This document shows, in pieces, positions 20,708 to 31,582 of a DNA stretch of 64,000 bases. The notes under the pieces were generated by a model. It did no database searches, was not told the DNA's origin, and saw nothing but the letters and a program-made list of their open reading frames with translations. Numbering within the stretch: position 1 is the first letter of the stretch; each line of letters opens with the position of its first letter. Source of the stretch: Armigeres subalbatus (taxonomy: Eukaryota; Arthropoda; Insecta; Diptera; Culicidae); contig NC_085141.1 of assembly GCF_024139115.2 (NCBI RefSeq), positions 408,171,612 through 408,235,611 of the forward strand. Direction: 5' to 3'. A program made the translations under genes and the position numbers.

Positions 20708-22730
20708 AGACGAAACTGCGTTCCACTTCTCCACCGCTTGGCACATCCTCTAGATAAGGGTATCCGGGGTTGTGTCCCGACCGCAAACGTCTAGCATAGC
20801 TCTTCTTTCGACGTCGAAACGAGGACCTACGAACAGTGTGTGCTCTGCTGTTTCATCAACACCTGGGCAGTCAGAGCAAATGGGTATTTCCGCATGCCCA
20901 AACCTGTGGAGATACTGCAGGAAGCTGCCATGGCCTGACAGGAATTGTGTCAGATGGAAGTGAATTTCCCCATGAGGTCTCCCCACCCAGCTCGATATGT
21001 TAGGAATTAGCCGGTGGGTCCACCTACCTTTAGAAGAATTATCCCAAGTCGTCCTGATGCGTTCGCGGGCTCCTTTGGTGCCACGTAGCTCGAAACACTC
21101 CTCGTCTTCCCGGATGACCAGCCCGACTGGCATCATGGTCGCAATCACGCAAGCTGCATCGTGTGATATCGTGCGGTACGTACTCTCCAGCTTCCGCAAA
21201 TAACTGGTTACCCTCAGAGTTCTCGCCCAGGACGGGCCGCCGTACCTAAGAATAAACACGGCAACGCCTGCCAGTAGCCTACGTCTACTGGCACACACCT
21301 TGGAACTGTTGGACATCATCCTCGACAATGCCAGTGTAACGAAAGAGCGATGGTATCCTAGCTTGCACTGTTGAATGCATTCTTCACTTCAAGTGTGACT
21401 AACGCATAGTATCGAATACCTTGCCTTTTCTGTTGGATCGCTATCTCGGCGGTTTCAATAGCGTCCAACGTGGACTTACCCTTGTGAAAACCGAACTGAT
21501 TGCTTGACAGGCCTAGCGTACCCTCTGAGGGATGATCTTCTCTAGCAACTTACCCGTCGTGTTTATAAGACAGATTGGTCTATGCGCTAATGTGTCGCCC
21601 GGCGGCTTCGGGGAATCTACACTCATCAAGGCATCTCTGCATAGTTAGCCTGAACATGTTTGGGTTCGCTATGATTGCTGCCTTGAGAGTGCTGTTCGGA
21701 ACTCCATCAGGAGTTGGAACTTTGTTCGTTACCAGGGATTTGGCCACCGCGAGTAACTCTTCGTTTGTCACTAGAACCACCATTTCGGCCGTACCAATAT
21801 TGTCTTGCGGTGCAGGAGGCCAGGGACTTGTGGCTCGGGACGGGAGGTGTACCTCGATAATCCTCGCCAACCTATCCGGGGACCGTTTGGGAGGTGAAGT
21901 GGTCTTGGCCATCACTATCGTGTAGACATCACCCACGGATTCGCGTTGGCTCCTTCGCATAGGTTGTCGAAACGCTCTCTTACTGCTCTTTATGGCCTTG
22001 TTACCGACCAGTTTCGCAGCACTTCACAGCGGTCCGCTCTTTCATTCTCGGTGCGGGCAAGTTGCATCCTTCGTCTAGCCTTGAGGCAGGTTAATCGAAG
22101 GGCCGCAATCTCAGCACTCCACCAGTATACCGGGCATCTGTCATTTCTCGGCAGGGCTTTCCTCGGCATGGTATCGTCGCACACGCGTGATAGGACAGCT
22201 ACCAAAGCATCCCCGTTACACGCCATAGTTGATCCTCAAGCAAATTGCTAGATGATCACTATGGGTGTAACCCTCGTCCACCTTCCAGTTCGCCATCCTA
22301 GACCCGTCCGCCACCCAATTATCGTTATCGACAGGGACGTTGTAGGGGTCGGACAGGAGGGCGACATCGGTCCTCGACTCCGAGACCAACTGTCACAGCA
22401 GCTGCTGGGCAGTTGCACAGTGGTTGAGATTCAGATTCAGTTACTTGCACGGCTTCTTCTTGTCTGTCCCTCCGATGGGACACGAAGATCCACCCATAAC
22501 GTGGTTACAGGCTTGCTTTTTGCTGACGCAGATGAGACACTTTAGTGCCTTATCGCATTCTTGCGCCTTGTGCCCTTCCTCACCACAACGATGACACAAG
22601 TTGCTACGGTCTGAGCAGCGCCGAAGCGTGTGGTTGGCCAGGTTGGCCCCGCCAAGGGCGCCTGGCCTTAAGGGGTCGCCGACATCCAGAATTGAACTAT
22701 AGGAAATCATGACAAATCTCATCAAGTTTA
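20705..22730 (-). mobile_element. R1-clade LINE, 3' part (ORF1 end, truncated endonuclease, RT remnants)
   Basis: In minus-strand order it has the ORF1 C-terminus at 22725-22441 with knuckles CHRCGEEGHKAQEC and CLICVSKKQACNH. An endonuclease start follows (SRTDVALLSDPYNVPVDN, about 22380-22320), then a jump straight to the endonuclease end (THSDHLAICLRINYG, about 22270). Then come the linker and RT start (22226-21580, including LAVAKSLVTNKVPTPDGVPN), and the segment after the RT (21328-20750) with the CSDCPGVDETAEHTLFVGPRF zinc-type motif in part. Most of the endonuclease and the RT catalytic core are deleted. It is probably the downstream half of the element at 25400-33480. Confidence 0.75.
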
Positions 22731-25400
22731 CTTACGCGTTGGATGGATACGAATTTTCTTCGATTTTTTGTATTTTTTTGTGAGGTTTATTCATTGTTTT
22801 ATGCTGAGGGTCTCAATCGGTTAAAATCAAACCATGTAAAAAACCTTGATATATTCTCAAATTTATCGGTTCAAAGTGTTTCAGATTCAAGCTTTTAACA
22901 GACATTTCCCTCGGGGACTACATCCGCAATCAACCGTTTGACTTATTTTCGAAAGGACTTTTTCCATCAATAATTGATACAGTTAACAGAACGTAGGCCC
23001 AGGGAGCATCTTCACTGCCAAATGCCAAAGGCAAACCATAGAGTAGACTTTAAAAAACGCGTATAATTATTGTTCGTGATTAAGAAATCTAAGCCGTTTC
23101 CAAGTAATAGATACTCGGATGTAGTGATAGGGAGTTTGTTTTAATTTGAGAAAAAATCGGACCATAACGGTCGCATTTGATCCTGTGAAATTTTCGATTT
23201 ATTTAAACAGACAATTGTATAAGGGCGAAAATTTATTGGCCTACCCAATTCAACCAATGCTACCAAACTACCGATAGGCCCACTCTACGAATTGATATAT
23301 TTATCCGAATAGGCCTGAAGTTGTCTTTTTTTATACGACTTGGTCAAATCGCTATTCTTACCTTACACTAATTCTCTCCAAGTTGAATTAGCTATCTCAG
23401 TCTGAAGAATCAGGACGATGTTTTTTACTTGTTGCTGTTGTATGTTAGAAAAGAATTCCAATTAATTCTTCAAATTAATTTTCAAAATTTCACAGAAAGC
23501 GAGCATGGAAGCACCCTCTCCACCACTGATCAAATGTGGTTTACAATTATTTACGATAGACGACAGACTATACTAACCTTCAAAAAGGCTACAACTCATC
23601 GGCCGAAAATTCGGGCACGTAAGAAGAATATCGTCCTGTTTCTTTAGACTGAGAATTCCAACTTCCGAGTATTAGGGTAACTGTCCTATTTTGGACCCCT
23701 AGAGGAAGTGCATCCCAATATATGCTTATATCTATTGAAATACAGGTTCGATATGGGCGGAAATGACACCATTTCAAAGATGAAAGTCTTATTTATGAAA
23801 TAGAAATTCGAAATGGGCTTCAGTTATTGATAAATCACTGAAATTTGCCATTTTCTGAAATGAAAATATTCTTCGTTTTGGACAGTGCAACATATTTTGG
23901 ACCCCCAAATGTACACATTTTGGACACCCCCAATTTAGTCTCTTCAAAGTCGAATTTCTAATTTACCCTGGTCAATTGAGCCGAAGCCAAGTCTTATCTT
24001 TCGATTGGCATGCATCAATGAGAAGATTCCTGCGTTTTAAATTCACAATTTCGACAAAAACTTATTGTGTACGTTCTGAGATTTTCAGTGATGTATACTT
24101 TTAAGCGTAACGCTTTGTAACGCTCGCCTTCTTGAACAATCTAATTTCCTCGAAATTTCATCTAAATATCGCTTTTTTGCATGGGAAACCAGTGAAGTAA
24201 GAGTAATTTCCTGAAGCCAATGGGGGAGTTAGCAGCGGCATTGTTCTTAGTTGTGTAGGAGTCCAAATCAAGTTGGTTACCCTACATCTTATCCAGTCGA
24301 AAAATATCCTACCCTAACACTGTAAGTCCAGTAGAGTAGTTCTTTCAAACCACCGACCAAGGTCTAATGGCGATTCCGAAGGTCTTTCAATCCACTCCAA
24401 AGTAGGGTTCTTCTTGTTGCGACTACGTCCGAAAGTGATCCAACCACTGATCGGCACAATTGAGATGGATTTTATTGGCCTAGCTAGATCTATTGCGTGC
24501 GTGAATTCACAACAAGGGAGTCTGGATTTTGTGTCAGTAAGTTATAGAGACTAAAAGAATTCACAAAGCAAACATTTATTAAATCCACCACGCAAAAAAT
24601 GTTGATAATGAAAGAAAAGCAGCTCCTATCATGCCATTTGTTTGAACATGCATGAAAGCAAGGGGCGCCCAATAACGGTTCCGCCAAGGGTGCTGGGAGT
24701 CCACGCTACGGCTCTGGGTCTGAGCCCTTACAGTTGTACGCAGGGATTGAATCCTAAAGAGAAAGAGCAAGTCTCTCACTTATCATCTCTGTATACATAT
24801 ACGATATGTAGCATATCGCGAGAAACTTTTTTCGCAAGCTGTCATGATAGAGAACTGATTCGGGATGTTATACCCCATGATAAATTTCTTTTAGAAAGCT
24901 CCAAATGTGGGGAGCACTGGCTCTGATGATGCATTTCAACTTGTTCTACACAGCTATCCGATTCTGTTTTTTCGCACTTGCATACAAGTTTGAGAAAATT
25001 TGTTATCATGGCGGAACAGTTTTTGCCTCTCTTTTATCGTTGTTCGTTATCTATTGAGGGCGAGTTCTGCAAACCCTAGTTGTAGGACTTGTGCCCCAAC
25101 TCTAAGCACCGATAGCACCTGTCCACTGAAAGTGGCTGTAGTTTGCTCACTGGACAATGTCATATAATCATCGTACAATGTTCTGTGAAATTGTTCTGTA
25201 ACATACCAACTGCCCTTTTTTCCAATTCTGAGCTCAATCGAGCGATCAAAACTAATTTCCAGATCGAATGAGTGACAGAGGTGTATTTTCCTATACATTT
25301 TGGCTGAAATCTCCATACAAACTTCAAATCAAATGAAATTTTGAGAGATTGATTTTCTCACCCAAAGACACAATCCTGGGGGGTGCCCCGTGAAATTCGA
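22731..25400. other. gene-free stretch between R1 fragments
   Basis: AT-rich and without a supportable gene. It contains a likely inverted-repeat element at 23672-24284. The remainder looks like unassigned repeat or insertion sequence separating two colinear parts of the R1-type element. Confidence 0.4.
23672..24284. mobile_element. probable ~610-bp inverted-repeat element
   Basis: The left end TTAGGGTAACTGTCC ... TTTTGGACCCC matches, with gaps, the reverse complement of the right end (GGAGTCCAAATC ... GGTTACCCTA). It contains internal repeats of TTTTGGACCCCC. The terminal repeat is degenerate and no target duplication is certain. Confidence 0.45.
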
Positions 25401-25796
25401 CATTTTTTTCTCCCCATACTAAGCTGGGCCAGTCTACTGGACATACTGACCAGCCGATCTTCAACTTCTTTCGCTCCATTACCTTATTGGCTTCCGCAAC
25501 CGGTAACCTGCCAAAGGAACTGCCTCTTAGACGTACAGATGAGGTCTTCTCGACCTCTACCGCACTGGTCTCTGACGGCAGAGACAACGTCGTCAGCGTT
25601 CGTGACCTCGTCCAGTTGCTTGCACTTGAGGGTTACTTCCACCCCCAACGACCTTACCTCGGCGTCGTCACTCAAGACCTCTTGGGCCAGCTTCCTGTAG
25701 TCAGTCCCACTAGTATGCACTCCGCGTTTCAGCACCAAGATCAATTCACCGGTCTTGGTGCGTCTGACGCTTCGCACGTCCTGACCCAGCGCCGAC
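25400..25796 (-). mobile_element. R1-clade LINE, middle part of ORF1
   Basis: The minus-strand reading frame contains SALGQDVRSVRRTKTGELIL, VLKRGVHTSGTDYRKLAQEV and LPVAEANKVMERKKLKIGW, typical of R1-clade ORF1 just before the zinc knuckles. It continues the ORF1 start found at 31583-32900, from which it is separated by the 25796-31583 insertion. The frame ends after WSVCPV, where other sequence begins. Confidence 0.7.
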
Positions 25797-26623
25797 CCAA
25801 GCAACCAAAAGTTCGGATAACAGTATATTTCTGGCTTAATCTGCTCCAAGAGGGATCCTGAATAGAATTCTATTCAGCTCACTTTTTAAGTAGTTAACCG
25901 ATCTATCAAGTTCACATTAAGTTATTTTGGACATCAAAGTTCACAAAAAGTTCGATGAGAGTCCTGTATAACAGAACTATTTTCAATTTTTTTTCAATGA
26001 GTCTTCTCTAGAACGTAGATGCTGTTCTTATTCAGGATGTGAGACTCCACGTGACGATGCGCCTACCACAAGTATTGAACTCCAGTCCTCCTCTTATAAT
26101 CCGGGATGCGTACCACTGCTCCATACGACCGACCTTCATGAGTTGATTTCATATATGGAACTTGTGTCAAAGTTCACCATAAGTTCAATTAGGATAAAAT
26201 GTGAACTAGAAAGTTCGTATAATATCAAGGTGGCACTAAATATGAACTTTATGTCACAAAAAGTTCATACCGAACTGATTCTAAATTTGAAAGTTCACAA
26301 AAAGTTCGTATGGAGCTTTAACTGAACTTTAAAGTTTATTAAAAGTTCATGTGGACCTGATTTATGGATTTGAACAGTTTGACTTTGTTTTGTTTTTGTA
26401 GCAGTGTGCCTATGCTTAAGTTCGTACAAGATATTATTCAGAACTTTTTTGTACTTGTGAAATGAAAAAAATATTTTGTGAACATTTGTGCTGACAACAA
26501 GCTCGGTTTGTGCTATCATGGAGCTTGATATTAGAAGTTCGGAACAAGTTCCAAAGTAGCGTGGTGTGAACTTTATAGTTCGGAATATTATTGATTTTTC
26601 AAGCTGATTAGAAGTTCGGTTAG

Positions 26624-27540
26624 TAGGGGAGACTGGGTAGACTTGATCCCCTTTTCTGATTTTCGATGTATCACAGCCAAAAATAAATAAACATACGCGA
26701 TTTCCACACAGACTCTCTAAGAAATATAGTATTTAACTTTACTGATGTATGACAGTCCTTGAATTATTGTTGTTATTGATACACAATCGATTTTTTGGAG
26801 TGCTGTCAAAAGTCGACTTTTAAAATATTTGGGGGAAATTGATCCCTCTCCAATATCTTGCTTCAATAAAATTAGAAAGGTGCTCTCAGATTATTTAAAT
26901 ATTTTTCCTTCAAAATACGTGTGATTTTCGAATTGCTGTGCGTATACATGAACGATTTTTGTTATTGAATTCGACAGCACATGTAATTTTAAAATTTGGG
27001 GAGACTTGATCCCCTTTCTACCATATCTATGCAATAAATAATTTTTCCTGCCAATCCTTCATCAAATCTGTCAAATTTACAAAAAAATAGAAGCCTGAGA
27101 ACAGATTTATATTTTTTTGAATTTTTTCGCCAAATTTTTGTATGGTTGACTAATGGGGGATCAAGTGTCCCCATATTGAGGCAATAACCTCAAATCCAAA
27201 TATCCTAAAACTTTGATGGAATGTTGACATTTTCATCAGTACAGATCATTAAGCATATTTATGGCTTTGTGCTGTAAAAAAATGAAAGCATTTGGTCATT
27301 GTTATAAAAAGTTGTTCAAATTTTGCGTGGCCAATAAAAAAATCTTTTGGAAGGTCAAAACATACAAACCGTCCTATAGAATAAATAAGTTTGTCAATCC
27401 AAAAAATAACTCACAACATAAAGGTCATTTGTCTAGAGGATCTGTACTAAAAAATACGCTAGAACAAAACTACTTTATATCTCGATAAAACAGGGGGTGA
27501 TCAAGTCTCCCCGGGGATCAAGTCTACCCACCTTCCCCTA
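26624..27540. mobile_element. 917-bp nested inverted-repeat element
   Basis: The left end TAGGGGAGACTGGGTAGACT and the right end (complement TAGGGGAAGGTGGGTAGACT) form ~28-bp terminal repeats ending TTGATCCCC. The motif GACTTGATCCCC recurs internally near 26830, 27003 and 27495. No ORF of note and no certain target duplication. Confidence 0.65.
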
Positions 27541-28819
27541 CCTGAACCGAACTTCTTGTTCGAACTTCGGAACAAGAATTTAAGTAGCATGACGCAGGGT
27601 GGCCACTGAACCGGGAAAACCGGGAGAACAGTGTCACTCCTTGCTAATTCAACCTCCAGGGATGGGACACAGGTATTTCTCCCATGTGTCCTGGCAATTA
27701 TGCCTAGGCTAAAGCGCCATTACTCGCTCTCTGAAACGAGATAAAATAAAACATAATCAAGCAAAATTTAAAAAAATCATATAACAAAATTTTATACTTA
27801 CCCAAAGGTCAGGTATTATTAATTCAATAGGCAATGAAACTGTTTGGTAACTTCATACTACTAGTTTATCTCCGTCAAAATATAATGTTTAAAAACATGT
27901 TTTTACTCTATTACAAGATATTATTCCTAAGGTTTTCTTTTTATTATGAAATATTAGTACATTCGATCATAAATATTGTCACATTCGATCGTTCAAGAAA
28001 CATGACATTTCAGGAAACAATTTTATGAATTTATTCCATACATACGATTGCTTTAATATTCCATATGCATGTATGGCTGTGGACCGAATAGAATAACCAA
28101 TATTTTTTTATGCTTTATATTGTTTTGATAGAAAAGACAATTAAAAAGATAAAAACATGCTCCTAGTCAAGAGTTACTAAACAAATATTTGATATGACAA
28201 CTAAAATGATCGGGGAATATGTGAATCTGTTTGATCTATCAAGAATAACAATAACGTGATATAGATCAACAAATATTTCGGATTGAATTCATCTAAAATG
28301 AGCTCTCACCGAACAATCTATTTTGTAGAGTCACATTTAGAACATTAAGTTAAAATAAAAATAAATGTATCTATATGTATAAAGGAATTGACCAAGAAAA
28401 TCATTTCCTGCTCTAGTATCACTAAAACTCAATTTATGAATCGTAAGGAATACCAAAACATAATCTACAATATTATCGTGAATTATTCCATACATATATT
28501 GAGCATGAACAATATTTTTCAGAGCTGAAAATGACTCCATTTTTTTAAAATATTTTTCCAGTTTCCTTACGAGGCTGGTTATTTGTGCTAAAAAACCCAG
28601 ATAATAACGACTCAATTCTGAATTGTAAGAAAGAAATATGTTCGTGGGCCAGGAAAAGCACATATATTTTTACAAATATTGATCTGTTTTTTCCTGAATG
28701 AACGTTGCACCTTCATCAATTTCCAATTATTCATTTAGATAAAAGATTCAGAAAGTATGTATAGTTTATACCAACGCTTCTCAAAGTTTTAATTATTAGT
28801 GAAAATGGCACTACGACAC

Positions 28820-28957
28820 TATACTACCGTGAATCGCATATTTGTCCCAAATGAATAGTAAACTCAGCAAAGATGGGACAGATATGCGATTCACGGCAGT
28901 ATATCGCAATAGGAAACCCAGCAAATATGGGACAGATATGCGATTCACGGCAGTATA
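28820..28957. repeat. inverted/direct repeat cluster (27-bp unit, three copies)
   Basis: The unit TGGGACAGATATGCGATTCA plus CGGCAGTATA occurs at 28874 and 28928. An inverted copy (TACCGTGAATCGCATATTTG) starts at 28824. It looks like the ends of a small palindromic MITE, with one end duplicated. Confidence 0.65.
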
Positions 28958-29704
28958 TGTTGGTGAAAAAAATCTTTCAGTGTGCTTAAAAATTGTGTAG
29001 CTGTAAAGGGTTGAACGTAAATTAGAAGAGGAACGAGCTTACCGATATTTTTCCAGTATCAAACCTTTCTCACTCAGCTACATTTTCTTCCTATCATATT
29101 GTTGTCCCCGTCGCTTAGGTTGATCAGTTCGAACTCGAAAAATCATCATCCCTCTATTGGTTTACCCGCAACCTGTATATTCAGGGGAAAGCACTTTGCA
29201 ACCCGCGTGAACGGAGGGAATCTCCTGGATCATCCTTCTGAACTGCAACGTCGATTCTACTCTTTTGATTGTATTCGACTCTTTTGGCGGTATAGCTTGA
29301 GCAAATCCTGTCCATTAGGGCCTTCCTGAACGTGACGTCTCAGGTTTGCAGAGGAATGACAAATATTTTGCTTTTGCACTACACCACTTTTAACAACTTT
29401 TTACAAACTAAGATCATAGACAAACTTGAATTTTCATTAAATTTTTCCTTTTTTCTTTGGCTGAATCATGAATCAATTTCCGTCTAAAGCGGGACTACTC
29501 AAAACTATAAGTTTTGATTTTGACTGAAATTGAGTAAAATTTCCTTGGGAAGTTAAAAGACGGCAATACAATTTTACTCAGTCACTGAGTAGATCACGTC
29601 CTAACTCATGAATTATGTTTACAGAAATTTATCAGTCTTTTAAAAAGAACAAAATTTCTTTCCGATTTTCTGGAATTTCAGAACTACATAGATTTTGCCC
29701 TCAG

Positions 29705-29800
29705 TATTGAGGGTCATGAGTTTAAGTCCTATCGAAGAAATGTGATTACCTCCAATAGACCCGTAACGCTGGGTAGACGCCTTTACGTGGTGTGTTACGG
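29705..29800 (+). repeat. tRNA-like SINE fragment plus 40-bp repeat copy 2
   Basis: 29705-29757 (GGGTCATGAGTTTAAGTCCT ... GTGATTACCTCCAATA) is a diverged copy of the segment after box B in the palindrome at 47967-48720. It is followed directly by the CCGTAAC...GTTACGG repeat at 29761-29800, also found at 18394-18433. Confidence 0.6.
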
Positions 29801-30234
29801 GGTAAGATCACTGTTCCTTTAGTGGCGGTAAAAAATAATTTCTGTTCCTATAGTGGTGCTATTCATTGGTTTCTTATGAGACTCGCCACTATTGGTACAG
29901 TTGCACCACTATAGGTGCAAGGGAGTCAATTTTGTTAAGAAAATTCATTGTTTTCAATAGTTTTTCAAGCAAAATCTTAAGATAAGTTGCATTTAACAGG
30001 ATATTTAACGCACGGCGCATCAACTGAAACCATCATAAAGTGTATAATTATGATAAATCTCATTAAAACCCTACTACCTCCACTATTGGTGCTACCTCCA
30101 CTAAGGGTACGGTTACCCTATCAGCATTACAGAATTTCCAAAATATCAAAAATCATTCTAAAGCTTAGATATCGAACTGGAATCTTAGAAACATATCTAA
30201 ATTTAAGATTTTTTTTCGGACATGGTGGTCTGTA

Positions 30235-30422
30235 GTAGTAGTAAAATTCTTCTTTATTTAAAACATTTTTTGTTCTACAATCATTTTTAACATGTACAGT
30301 GATCGGCCGGCTTGGCCCTCCAACTTCAATTTCAATTATTGTTATTATTATTATTATTATGTTTTTACTTATTTTTTAAATATAATGTATCATGACGGCC
30401 TTCAGGAGGCGCTAGTGTTTTA
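30235..30422 (-). mobile_element. 188-bp retroposed fragment with 15-bp target duplication
   Basis: Flanked by identical ACATGGTGGTCTGTA at 30220-30234 and 30423-30437. The insert ends in TAC repeats on its minus-strand 3' side and has an (AAT)n-like tract inside. This looks like a short LINE- or SINE-derived insertion made by target-primed reverse transcription. The source family is unknown. Confidence 0.7.
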
Positions 30423-31582
30423 ACATGGTGGTCTGTAAAGCCATTAGCAATACAGTCTAACCTCCATGAATCGATATTGAAGGGACCAACGACTCATGGA
30501 AAAATCGAATTGTAGAACAGAAAATTGTTGGAAAGTTTTCTGGAGGAACCATCACAGTAACCTAGCAAATATTTTTTAGTGTGGCATATTATTTTTATGG
30601 AGAACGCATTAATGTTTTCTTAAGAAAAATATTATGTTTGAAAAATCTTTGATATTTAAATCTGAATTTGGATCAAATTTATAAAATGAGCTCGTTTATT
30701 TTTTCAAATAAAAAATTAGGCTGATACAAATATTTAAAATCTATTTTGTCCCCCCCCCCTCGGATTTTTTTGCCAAAAAATAGTATTTTGAGGAGGCAAC
30801 AAAATAAAATTCGGATAATTTTGAGGATATTTGTAACAGCCTTACAGTGAAAAATAATTGATAGCAATGCTTCTATCACTTACCAGAGCTTCGTCATAAT
30901 TAACGTGTTGCCAATGTGATAGTAAAGAAAGAATGAATGCAGAAATAAGCTTTGATTCACTTCTAACAGTGACTGCTAGAATGGTCAAGTTGAAGGTACC
31001 TATAGGATAGAGATTGAAACGATCTGGAATTGAACCCTTGGCCTCCTTCGTATAGAGCAGGAGCGGTTGCCTTATAACTGCCAAGCCTGTTACTGAAAAA
31101 AAGCATGACATGGGAATTACATTGCCATATTGTTTTCTCTGATTTATTTATTAGGATGAATTATAATACAATTCCATAGACTTTGATGGTTATTTAAGTC
31201 ATATGATCAAAAATACGATTGAAAAAATGTCACTTAAAACAAGTATAGTTGTTCCACAGATTGATTTGTCGAATGAATGCAAAACCTCATCCCTCGATCA
31301 TTTCTTTTCTCGTTGCACTTCTGCCGGGAAAGTTCCAAAATTTGAACCGGGAAAAAACGGGAAAAAACCGGGAATTCCAAAATGGAAATTGAGTGGCCAC
31401 CCTGAGACGTTAACTTTAAAGTTCAAATGAATAGGAATAAGCAATTTTTTCTGAACTTTCAAGTTCATTAATAGTATCAATTGGGAGTTAAGTTCGGTTT
31501 ATGAACAATGGAGCTATATTCGAACTAAATGTGAACTTCTTAGTTCAATCCTCAAGTCTAATCTGAACTTTTGGTTGCTTGG

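Larger units (their letters stand above)
27595..31404. mobile_element. 3.8-kb nested DNA transposon, non-autonomous
   Basis: Terminal inverted repeats CAGGGTGGCCACT at 27595 and its complement at 31392-31404, each next to the CCGGGAAAACCGGGA-type motif. CAGGG ends resemble hAT elements, but an 8-bp duplication is not apparent; only GACG occurs near both ends. The interior is AT-rich with no transposase. It contains a TSD-flanked retroposed fragment and a tRNA-like SINE fragment near 31000-31080. Confidence 0.55.

Noticed and set aside
25383..25861. Plus-strand ORFs of 105 and 124 codons
   Set aside because: Antisense to the R1 ORF1 fragment.
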